Shown here piece after piece: positions 9,051-15,809 of a stretch of 64,000 bases of DNA. Positions within the stretch are counted from its first letter, which is position 1. Each line of letters starts with the position of its first letter. The translations under genes were made by a program, and so were the position numbers. Under the pieces are notes generated by a model. That model had not been told where the DNA came from. It saw only the letters and a program-made list of their open reading frames with translations, and ran no database searches. This DNA comes from Mesorhizobium loti (GTDB taxonomy: Bacteria > Pseudomonadota > Alphaproteobacteria > Rhizobiales > Rhizobiaceae), in assembly GCA_002356515.1 (NCBI GenBank), contig AP017605.1:1674001-1738000 (forward strand), given 5' to 3'.

Positions 9051-9155
9051 AAGTGCATGCAATCGTCGTGCCAGTTCAAATTTTGAAATTTAGTCAATAA
9101 AATCAATCGATGATGCAATGATGCGTGCACAAGCGGGAGGCAATTGCATGCACTT
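9051..9155. promoter_or_regulatory. 13-bp inverted repeat flanking the divergent ABC operon/GntR promoter region
   Basis: The sequence aagtgcatgcaat (9051-9063) recurs in exact reverse complement as attgcatgcactt (9143-9155), 79 bp apart. Each copy contains the self-complementary octamer tgcatgca. The DNA between them is much richer in A and T than the rest of the window and would hold the promoters of both the leftward operon and the rightward regulator gene. Two matching palindromic half-sites around a divergent promoter suggest binding sites for the GntR-family regulator encoded next door, possibly with looping. The binding itself is inference. Confidence 0.6.
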
Positions 9156-9289
9156 TATGCCTTGAAAACAGCCAATTTGACAGACAGATTAAAACATAGG
9201 CATAGAGGATACGGCCTGAGTCGGGATCGCGCCGTATGGCCGCTGGATTTCATGGCTTGGGACGCCGGAGCACGGGAGGCGAAGCGGAT

Positions 9290-9994
9290 TTGTCGGGAAA
9301 GCGCGGCTTGATCCGGTCGGGCACGACCGTCGATCAGATGGTGAGGGCGATCGGCGACCGCATCGTCACCGGCGTGCTGCGTCCGGGCGAGAAACTCGAC
9401 GAGGTTTCGCTGGCCGCCCGCTTCGAGGTGTCACGCACGCCGGTGCGCGAGGCGCTCGGCCAGCTCAGCGCGATGGGCCTGGTCGAAAGGCGGCCCAACA
9501 GGGGCGCCATCGTCGCCGTCGTCACCCAGGAGCATCTCACCTCGATGTTCGAAAGCATGGCCGAGCTGGAAGGCATATGCGCGCGCTTCTGCGCCGAGCG
9601 CATGACCGGCAGCGAGCGCCGCGCGCTCGAGGCCGAGCACCAGGCCTCGGCGCGGCTGGTGCGGCTGGGCGCCGAGGAAGACTATGAATACTTCAACACC
9701 GAGTTCCACAGCCGGCTCTATCGCGGCGCTCACAGCACGCACATCCAAGAGCTGACCGCGACGACGCGCAGCCGGCTGGCGCCCTTCCGCCGCGCCCAGT
9801 TCAGGCTGGCCGGACGCCTGGCCAAATCCTGGCAGGAGCATGACGCCATCGTCACCGCAATCCTGCGTGGCGACGGCGCCGCCGCCGGCAAGGCCGCGCG
9901 CGACCACGTCTCCATCGTCAGCGAGGCGAGCGCCGTCTTTGCCGTCGGCGACCAGCCGAAGGCGGCCACCACGATACGAGTCACGTCAGGCTGA
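9290..9994 (+). CDS. GntR-family transcriptional regulator, FCD subgroup
   Basis: About 234 residues. The winged helix-turn-helix (IGDRIVTGVLRPGEKLDEVSLAARF, then SRTPVREAL) is followed by an all-helical FCD ligand-binding domain with its metal-site pattern (EFHSRLYRGAH, then WQEHDAI and later ARDHV). FadR-type members repress catabolic operons and are released by a substrate or intermediate. The gene is divergent from the biuret-type operon, so it most likely controls it. The TTG at 9290 is preferred because GGGAGG lies 10 bases upstream; an ATG at 9236 would add 18 residues but lacks a ribosome-binding site. Confidence 0.87.
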   Translation: MSGKRGLIRSGTTVDQMVRAIGDRIVTGVLRPGEKLDEVSLAARFEVSRTPVREALGQLSAMGLVERRPNRGAIVAVVTQEHLTSMFESMAELEGICARFCAERMTGSERRALEAEHQASARLVRLGAEEDYEYFNTEFHSRLYRGAHSTHIQELTATTRSRLAPFRRAQFRLAGRLAKSWQEHDAIVTAILRGDGAAAGKAARDHVSIVSEASAVFAVGDQPKAATTIRVTSG

Positions 9995-10062
9995 CGATCC
10001 ACCCGGCGTCAGCGCCATCGGGGACATGGTCCAGCTATGTGGCACCGCGGTGCAACAAGCCC

Positions 10063-10884
10063 TTACCAAAACCCCACCAGCGACCTCAGCATCGCGGCCG
10101 GGCCAACCGCCTCGCGGCACGTCTCACGAAACCCGGCCCGTCCTGTTGCATCGAGCACATCGTCGTCGATGGCGCGCAGGATGGTGCTCGCGTTGCGCCA
10201 GCCGATCCTGACCAGCGCCGATGTCAGCTCGGCGCGCGCCGGATCGAAGGCCTTTTCATTCGTCGCGCTTTCGGCGGGATCAAAGTCATTACTCGCGCCG
10301 AGTTTGTGCCTGGGAATCGCCACCTCGCTGCGAACGTCGAAAGGACTGACACAGCCGAGGAAATCAGAGATCAGATAAAGCGACGTGGCCGGCGCCGCGA
10401 CAAGCTGCTCATAGGCGACGAAATGCACAGGCGCGCCGGTGCGGCGAAGCGCATCCATGGCGAAATAGAACTGGTTCCAGTAATCGGCCGGCGAGCGGAA
10501 CCTGTATTCCATGCGCTTGGGCTCGGTGAAATCCTGCCTGACTTCGAACGGTTGCTCGAGGAACGAGCCGAGATTCCCGTTCGGCTTGAAAATCGTGTCG
10601 TTCCTGGCAAGGCGGAACCATGACAGGATCTGTGTGACCGGATCCTTGCTCATGACGACAATGGGCAAGCCCCCATGGTCGACCTCGCGCCCGCTCATGA
10701 GCGCCGGGAAGATTCCGTGTTTCCAGAATCCCTGATCGAAGACGACCGGGATTTCGAGGTAACGTTCGACGAGATGCTTGGCGAGATTGGTGCCGGATCG
10801 CGGCGTCCCCATCACCCGGACGGCATCAATGCCGAGCCGCTCCCGCGCTCCGCCAAGCGTCGACATGTTCACGATGCTTCCCAT
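10063..10884 (-). CDS. Sulfotransferase-like protein
   Basis: A 273-residue protein with a P-loop-like GTPRSGTN at residues 26-33, the 5'-phosphosulfate-binding motif of PAPS-dependent sulfotransferases, and a later MSKDPVTQILSW segment resembling the 3'-phosphate-binding region. It would transfer sulfate to a sugar or other hydroxyl group. Its start codon overlaps the stop of the glycosyltransferase gene by one base (TAATG), so the two are translationally coupled. The pairing suggests modification of a surface polysaccharide or glycolipid. A P-loop NTPase of other function is possible but less likely. Confidence 0.75.
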   Translation of the reverse strand: MGSIVNMSTLGGARERLGIDAVRVMGTPRSGTNLAKHLVERYLEIPVVFDQGFWKHGIFPALMSGREVDHGGLPIVVMSKDPVTQILSWFRLARNDTIFKPNGNLGSFLEQPFEVRQDFTEPKRMEYRFRSPADYWNQFYFAMDALRRTGAPVHFVAYEQLVAAPATSLYLISDFLGCVSPFDVRSEVAIPRHKLGASNDFDPAESATNEKAFDPARAELTSALVRIGWRNASTILRAIDDDVLDATGRAGFRETCREAVGPAAMLRSLVGFW

Positions 10885-12398
10885 TACGCCCTGCGAAAAA
10901 CGGGTTGATCGGCTACCAATGCGCCGGCCTGTCTGGCCGGCCCGGCCAGCACCGGATGCGGCCCGTAAATCCTGGGCGTCGGATCGTCTGAAGCGGTCTC
11001 TGCGACGGGGTCAAGTTCTGCGGCATGGTCGACTTCCGCGACATGGTCAATAGCCGCGACATGGTCGACAATGGTCGCGAAAAACGCGCGCTCGCGGATC
11101 GGGCGGTATCGCGTCGTGATGGTGTGGCGCAATTCGGCGAGCCACACCGGATCGGTGCAGGCCTTGGCGATTGCGGCACACCAGCCTTCGACGTCACGCG
11201 CGGGGATGGTCGGCATCAGGCCCTGCGTCGCCTCTGTCAGCGACGGCGCGTCCGAGATCAGCACCGGCAGCCCGAAATCGAGGCACTCGGCCGCCCCCAG
11301 GCCCCAGCCTTCGACCGCCGAGGGATAGACGCTGAATTCGGCGTCCCGGTAGAGTTCCGCCAGTTCCCGGTCGCTGAGGTTGGAGCGGAACTGGACATGC
11401 TCGGCAAGCTCGGGATGCTCAGCCATGAAGGCGGTAAGCTCTTCATACATCCAGCCCCACCGGCCGCACAGCACGAGCGTCGGCAGCCTGTCCCCCAGCA
11501 GCGGCAAAAGCCGGTGCCAGACCTTGAGCAGAAGGATGTGGTTTTTCCGGATCTCGATCGTCGAGCAGTAGAGGACGAATTTGCGGTTCCGGTTTTGCTT
11601 TACGACGGACATCTCCCGGTCGGTGACGCTTTCCCTCAGGAAGGCGCCGGGCGATGCAACCGCGACCTGGGGAATCCGGCGCAGGCCGGAGGCTTTCGCA
11701 TGACACTTCACCCTGTCGGCGGTGTATTTCGACACGCAGACGAGCAGCTGCGCATTTTCCAGCTGCCATGCCGTGTTGCGGACAAAACCGCGCGCGTGAT
11801 GCGGACCGACGAATTGCGGGAAGTCGATCGGAATGAGGTCGTGCATCAAGGTGAAGATGCCGCTTTTGGCTTTTCCCGTGAGCTTCTTGGCGGCGAACTC
11901 GTGCACGCTCGCACTGGACAGAAAGCAGATGACGTTTTCGTCTTTCAGCGGATCTCCGGTATCGAGCCTGCTTGGGCGGAGCGCCGACTTCACGATCTTG
12001 AAAAGCCGGATGGCCGTCTTGGACAGTTGGAACTTGAGCCCGCGCCGCTTCTCGGAACCCGAGAGGAAGATCGCCGCCACGCGATCGAACTCGCGCCCGC
12101 AGGCGAAGGGCGCCTCCCGCATGATCGACAGCACTTTCCACAGCCGCGCCAGATACGAGCTGCCCTCGCCGCCAACCGGCTGCGGCAGATCACCGTCGAC
12201 AAGCCGCTTCAGATAGCGAAGTTCGGTTTCATCGAGCCTCTGACCCTGCCCCCATGCGTCGACGATGAAGAAGCCGACCGGCGAGCCCTTCCATCGAAGC
12301 GCCTGGCGAATGAGCGCCGTTTCGACGCGCGGGATGCCCACTGGCGGATGCGGCCCCCAGCGAAACGGCAGGGACGCATCAATATACAGTTTTTTCAA
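10884..12398 (-). CDS. Glycosyltransferase, GT4/GT1-type
   Basis: A 504-residue retaining glycosyltransferase. The C-terminal nucleotide-sugar-binding half shows LPTLVLCGRWGW, then FRSNLSDRELAELYRDAEFSVYPS followed by EGWGLGAAECLDFGLPV, the EX7E-like motif of the GT4 family. The N-terminus begins KKLYIDASLPFRWG. The start is a TTG, with GAGGT about 8 bases upstream. The last ~50 residues contain a repeated IDHVAEVDHAAELD pattern that looks like a low-complexity tail. It heads a two-gene operon with the sulfotransferase, under the palindrome-embedded promoter at 12550-12578. It probably works on a surface polysaccharide. Confidence 0.85.
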   Translation of the reverse strand: MKKLYIDASLPFRWGPHPPVGIPRVETALIRQALRWKGSPVGFFIVDAWGQGQRLDETELRYLKRLVDGDLPQPVGGEGSSYLARLWKVLSIMREAPFACGREFDRVAAIFLSGSEKRRGLKFQLSKTAIRLFKIVKSALRPSRLDTGDPLKDENVICFLSSASVHEFAAKKLTGKAKSGIFTLMHDLIPIDFPQFVGPHHARGFVRNTAWQLENAQLLVCVSKYTADRVKCHAKASGLRRIPQVAVASPGAFLRESVTDREMSVVKQNRNRKFVLYCSTIEIRKNHILLLKVWHRLLPLLGDRLPTLVLCGRWGWMYEELTAFMAEHPELAEHVQFRSNLSDRELAELYRDAEFSVYPSAVEGWGLGAAECLDFGLPVLISDAPSLTEATQGLMPTIPARDVEGWCAAIAKACTDPVWLAELRHTITTRYRPIRERAFFATIVDHVAAIDHVAEVDHAAELDPVAETASDDPTPRIYGPHPVLAGPARQAGALVADQPVFRRA

Positions 12399-12549
12399 TG
12401 GCTTACCTCTGAGGTTGCTTCACCGAAATCAATCAATCCGGAGGCAACAAAATCCGTGGCGGTCAAAGCCGCATCCTTTCGGATCGTTTGCCTTTGTTCC
12501 GATCGAGGCCCCGGAGGCTTCGCAAATGGCTTTCCCGGGAGTGCCAATC

Positions 12550-12578
12550 TATCTACGTGGGAAATTTACCCACGTCAA
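12550..12578 (-). promoter_or_regulatory. Leftward promoter with embedded palindrome, copy A
   Basis: Read leftward, TTGACG (12573-12578) and TAGATA (12550-12555) are 17 bp apart, a plausible vegetative promoter about 150 bp before the glycosyltransferase TTG. The spacer is almost exactly the palindrome gtgggaaatttacccac (12557-12573 on +). A protein bound there would block RNA polymerase, so a repressor operator is likely. The motif recurs at 12596, 15063 and 15212. Confidence 0.6.
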
Positions 12579-12588
12579 GTACGCGCGG

Positions 12589-12617
12589 TTGACTTGTGGG
12601 TTATTTTCCCACACATT
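12589..12617 (+). promoter_or_regulatory. Palindromic operator copy B behind a rightward -35-like element
   Basis: The 17-bp palindrome gtgggttattttcccac (12596-12612) begins two bases after TTGACT (12589-12594), the same spacing as at copy D. The matching -10 (around cacatt) is weak and I find no convincing rightward gene. It may be an auxiliary operator for the leftward glycosyltransferase promoter, its centre 39 bp from copy A's, or the promoter of an unannotated small RNA. The rest of 12618-12830 shows nothing I can assign. Confidence 0.5.
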
Positions 12618-12834
12618 GAGTCAGTCAGCGACTGTAAGAGGAAAGGAAGCCAAGACATTCCATAGGATTCAGCGGACCGTCCGCCCCCCGCATGGTCCGC
12701 GGAAAGCAGCCGTACCAAAAAAGCTCATACCCCTACCCAACGAGCCCCGTACGGCTGTGCCGGCCGGTCCCGTCTATCGCAAAGGACGGACCGGCCGGAT
12801 TACCGCTCCCTCCACACGCTGGCACATCAATCGC

Positions 12835-13016
12835 TTCGTCATCCTGGGGCGGAGTAAGGAGCGCAGCGACGCGGCGCAGCCCCCAGGATCCATGCCGCGA
12901 CTTCGAAGCCTCGCCACGGTGCAGAATTCTGCTCCGCTGCACGCCACGGCTAAGGTCACGGAATGGATCCCAGGGTCTTCGCGACGGAACTGCGCTCCTG
13001 CTTCGCCCAGGGATGA
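12835..13016. repeat. Mesorhizobium-type palindromic intergenic repeat element
   Basis: The segment opens with tcatcctgggg (12839) and closes with the near-inverse cccagggatga (13006-13016). Inside, atcctggggc pairs with gcccccaggat (12841-12889), and a second imperfect hairpin spans about 12966-13014. Elements built this way, with ccaggatccatgccg-like blocks, are scattered through mesorhizobial intergenic DNA. Short open frames across it are not credible genes. Confidence 0.6.
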
Positions 13017-13053
13017 CGACGCGATGCGCGGCTTCCGGGAAACGATGAAGGCT

Positions 13054-14127
13054 CTAAGGCCCGCCAGGTCCACCAGGCCCACCGGGACCGCCAGGTCCAC
13101 CCGGCCCACCGGGGCCGCCCGGACCACCGCCGGGCGCGTCCGGCCCGCCCGGCCCAGGAGGCTGACCAGGCAGACCGGGTGACTTGGGCCCGGGCATGCC
13201 GGAGCGGTTTGGCCCGCCGGCACCGCGACCACGCGACGCCGACACAATATTGCCCTCGCGATCGAACCCGACCTCGATAAATGCCCTGACGACACCAGTC
13301 GATTTCTCATCGCCGTTCTGATTGTCGACGGCGACGCCAAGACCCGATTCCAGCCGCTGTCCGCGGCGCTGCAAAAACGTCTCGTAAAGAACATCGGCGA
13401 CATTGGCCTGCGGCACCGGCGCTTCCGCTTCCAGATGCACCACTTTGTATCCGCCCTTGGCCTTGGTGAGGGTCAGCTGAACGCGCCGATTTGCCAGCGG
13501 CGACGATCCGGGGCCGATCTTGAGCTGCCCGACCTGCAACGCACCTGAGCGCACCACCGCCAGGCCGCGAAGCTGATAGGTCTGCTGGTGCGGCCTGGCC
13601 TCCACCAGGCTGGCGACGATTTTCCCGTCGGGCCGGCGAATGCCGTGGACGGCCACGATATCGCCTACCCCGACCGTCAATCCCTCCGCTAGCTGGCTGG
13701 TGTCGACCTGCTGTCCCAGCACCCGCATCGAGCCGGCGGTCTTGCGCTCGACCGGTCCGACCACCTCACTGGTGACATGGATGGCTGAGGTCACGATGCG
13801 ATCGGCCTGTTGCACCACCGCGACGCGCACGACATGCCCGATCTTGAGGCTGTCCGGGGCGAGGCGGACGCCGTCGATCCAGACCGGCACGTCGGGCTGG
13901 TACTGAACCCGCACGCCGTTGACGAAAATGCTGCCGAAGCGCTGGATCGTTCCGACGATGCCGGTGCCGCCGATGCCCTGGTCGCCGTCGGTCCCTGCCG
14001 TCCAGCCGGTGCCGCCAATGCCCTGGTCTTTCGACGGTTCGGTCGCCCGCGCAAGCAGACTGAATAACACCGCCGGCACGGCGGCTGCGAGCGTTAGGAA
14101 ATCCCGTCTGGTCGGTCTCCCGCTCAT
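13054..14127 (-). CDS. Tat-exported DUF5666-domain protein with glycine-proline tail
   Basis: A 357-residue protein of unknown function. A twin-arginine signal (TRRDFL at residues 6-11) precedes a hydrophobic stretch, so export in folded form is expected. The heptad QGIGGTG occurs at residues 35-41 and again at 50-56. The middle holds at least two OB-like DUF5666 repeats (SIFVNGVRVQY; GDIVAVHGIRRPDGKIVAS). The last ~50 residues are Pro/Gly-rich and end in about seven GGP triplets, resembling a collagen-like or cell-wall tether segment. Its start overlaps the DUF6502 stop as ATGA, so the pair is one transcription unit. Confidence 0.82.
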   Translation of the reverse strand: MSGRPTRRDFLTLAAAVPAVLFSLLARATEPSKDQGIGGTGWTAGTDGDQGIGGTGIVGTIQRFGSIFVNGVRVQYQPDVPVWIDGVRLAPDSLKIGHVVRVAVVQQADRIVTSAIHVTSEVVGPVERKTAGSMRVLGQQVDTSQLAEGLTVGVGDIVAVHGIRRPDGKIVASLVEARPHQQTYQLRGLAVVRSGALQVGQLKIGPGSSPLANRRVQLTLTKAKGGYKVVHLEAEAPVPQANVADVLYETFLQRRGQRLESGLGVAVDNQNGDEKSTGVVRAFIEVGFDREGNIVSASRGRGAGGPNRSGMPGPKSPGLPGQPPGPGGPDAPGGGPGGPGGPGGPGGPGGPGGPGGP

Positions 14128-14993
14128 GCCGTCTCTCCGCCGGCACCCTTGTTTTCAGGCTTTTCCTCGGCAACCAGCGACGTGCCGTCGGAGGTGAGGA
14201 TATAGACACCCCAGTTCCACCGGCTGGTGCCGCCTGGATCGCTTTGAATGGCCTGGTTTGCGTATTTGTTCAGGCGCAGCAGCGTTTCGACCGCGATCTC
14301 GCGGCTGTAGGCCTCGAGCGACCTGGCCAGCTCTTCCGACAGCCCGTCATAGTGGACGGCGCGCTCGAGGAAGGGCGGCGCGTCGGCCAGGACGTTGTCG
14401 ACCGAGGCCGCCGCGTGATCCCCGAGATTGCGGGCAAAATAGTAGAGCCGGACCTCGCCGTCGCCGCGCGGCACCATTGCCCCTTCCATCAGCACGATCC
14501 GGTCCTTGCCGTCGATTTCGACCAGCTTCCGGTCGAGCCAGTCGTCGAGAACCGCGCGTGGCCTGAGATCGCGGGTCACCGATTCCACCAGGCCGGCAAA
14601 GGACGGCTCTCCCGCCTCGCTTGTCCGCGCCAGCGGTAACGGCACGCCCTTGGCGTCGACGAACTGCGGATCGGCGAGCCAGCGCGCGACGATGGCGCTC
14701 GTCCTGGAAACGGCATCGGGCACCACCCGCACCGGAGCGCCCGCCCCTCTCAGCCGGCTGACTTCCTTCCGGTGGACACCCGTCAGCAGGCTGACCCTGG
14801 AGTCGGTCTGCTGCTTGTCCGGCAAGGCGAATTCATGCTCCGCCACATTGACGTAGAGCTGGCGCAGCAGATCGACGAAGGCCGGAAAGGTTACGCCACA
14901 TTTGATGGCAAGCCGCACCAAAGGGCGAAGAACCCGGTTCAACGCGTTCTGGACCCCTGCGGCATCCAGATATTGTCCCGCCGATTTGCTCAT
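14124..14993 (-). CDS. DUF6502-family protein
   Basis: A 289-residue soluble protein matching the DUF6502 family as I recall it: an N-terminal helical region (NRVLRPLVRLAIKCGVTFPAFVDLLRQLY) with a helix-turn-helix look around SRVSLLTGVHRKEVSRLRG, and a C-terminal half containing VRLYYFARNLGDHAAA. The early helices suggest DNA or protein binding, but no function is established. It is translated together with the Tat-exported DUF5666 protein. Its promoter carries palindrome copy C, which links it to the MucR-like regulator and the glycosyltransferase operon. Confidence 0.78.
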   Translation of the reverse strand: MSKSAGQYLDAAGVQNALNRVLRPLVRLAIKCGVTFPAFVDLLRQLYVNVAEHEFALPDKQQTDSRVSLLTGVHRKEVSRLRGAGAPVRVVPDAVSRTSAIVARWLADPQFVDAKGVPLPLARTSEAGEPSFAGLVESVTRDLRPRAVLDDWLDRKLVEIDGKDRIVLMEGAMVPRGDGEVRLYYFARNLGDHAAASVDNVLADAPPFLERAVHYDGLSEELARSLEAYSREIAVETLLRLNKYANQAIQSDPGGTSRWNWGVYILTSDGTSLVAEEKPENKGAGGETA

Positions 14994-15052
14994 CGTCGTC
15001 CTTCACTTGCCAATCGTGAAATCGGTCATCCATCCCTCGGAAATTCCTGCCG

Positions 15053-15081
15053 AAAATAGCTTGTGGGAAATGCTTCCACAA
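15053..15081 (-). promoter_or_regulatory. Leftward promoter with embedded palindrome, copy C
   Basis: Read leftward, TTGTGG (15076-15081) and TATTTT (15053-15058) are separated by 17 bp, about 60 bp before the DUF6502 ATG. The palindrome gtgggaaatgcttccac (15063-15079) fills the spacer and overlaps the -35, the same arrangement as at copy A. It is flanked by cttgtgg/ccacaag arms. Confidence 0.6.
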
Positions 15082-15204
15082 GGGCACCCGCCAAAGAAGC
15101 GACATCGGCGGCCCTTCTGTTGCGTCAGTTCCGGTTGGCCGCATCCAGACGGGGAACGATGCTTCGACTTGGCCGAAATCATCCCGGGGCGAGTTTCACG
15201 CCAG

Positions 15205-15234
15205 TTGACACGTGTGAAATTTTCCCACAACTAT
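15205..15234 (+). promoter_or_regulatory. Rightward promoter with embedded palindrome, copy D
   Basis: A perfect TTGACA (15205-15210) precedes the palindrome gtgtgaaattttcccac (15212-15228); aactat (15229-15234) is a fair -10 at 18-bp spacing. The MucR-like gene starts about 50 bp downstream, so this is probably its promoter and the operator suggests feedback control. Copies C and D together make 14994-15282 a divergent control region. Confidence 0.6.
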
Positions 15235-15282
15235 GGTCCGGCAGCTGCAACCGCCAGCCCATGCTCGTCAAGGAGAAGCCTT

Positions 15283-15783
15283 TTGAAGAAGCCTTATGTC
15301 AGACCAACCATAGTCCGGGCCGGAGGAATTTTCGAAGAAACACCTGGTGAAGTCACCGGCGGTGCCAGCACATACGCCGGAAATGGAAAGCATATCGATC
15401 CCGTTATTTTGATAGCCGCCGATATTGTCTCGTCCTATGTCTCGAACAACCCGATTCCCGCCGCCGAACTGCCTGACTTCATCGGGAAAATCCACGCGTC
15501 GATTCGCAATATTTCGGATGGCGCTGCCGATGGTGGCCCAGACGAGATCCGATATGCCGTCCCCGTGAAGAAATCCGTCACCCCCGATTTCATCATCTGC
15601 CTGGAGGACGGCAAGCGTTTCAAATCGCTGAAACGGCATATCGAGACGAACTATGGCCTGACGCCGGACCAGTATCGCAAGAAGTGGAACCTGCCTTCCA
15701 ACTACCCGATGGTGGCGCCAAACTATTCCGCGACCCGCTCGAAACTCGCCAAATCCATGGGGCTAGGCCGCAAATCAAAATAG
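15283..15783 (+). CDS. Ros/MucR-family transcriptional regulator with degenerate zinc site
   Basis: A 166-residue DNA-binding protein. The C-terminal half carries the family hallmark (CLEDGKRFKSLKRH, then YPMVAPNYSATRSKLAKSMGLG). The N-terminal half, from DPVILIAADIVSSYVSNNP on, is the usual helical oligomerisation region, preceded by about 35 extra residues. Metal ligands read C106, D109, H119, but the residue usually His is N123, so zinc binding may be weak or absent, as in some M. loti homologues. The TTG start has AAGGAG seven bases upstream. MucR proteins control exopolysaccharide and motility genes in rhizobia; here the targets may include the neighbouring glycosyltransferase operon. 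Confidence 0.85.
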   Translation: MKKPYVRPTIVRAGGIFEETPGEVTGGASTYAGNGKHIDPVILIAADIVSSYVSNNPIPAAELPDFIGKIHASIRNISDGAADGGPDEIRYAVPVKKSVTPDFIICLEDGKRFKSLKRHIETNYGLTPDQYRKKWNLPSNYPMVAPNYSATRSKLAKSMGLGRKSK

Positions 15784-15809
15784 GCGGCCGGAGGCGGCGC
15801 GCGCCGCCC

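Noticed and set aside
12557..12573. MraZ-type box as identity of the palindrome
   Set aside because: MraZ sites are direct GTGGG-like repeats; these are inverted and no mraZ or cell-division cluster is nearby.
12692..13048. 118-residue open frame downstream of palindrome copy B
   Set aside because: No ribosome-binding site and most of it runs through the palindromic repeat element; not protein-like.
13054..13130. Short GGP-coding repeats as a possible CRISPR or satellite
   Set aside because: In-frame coding triplet repeats at the end of the DUF5666 gene, with no spacers.
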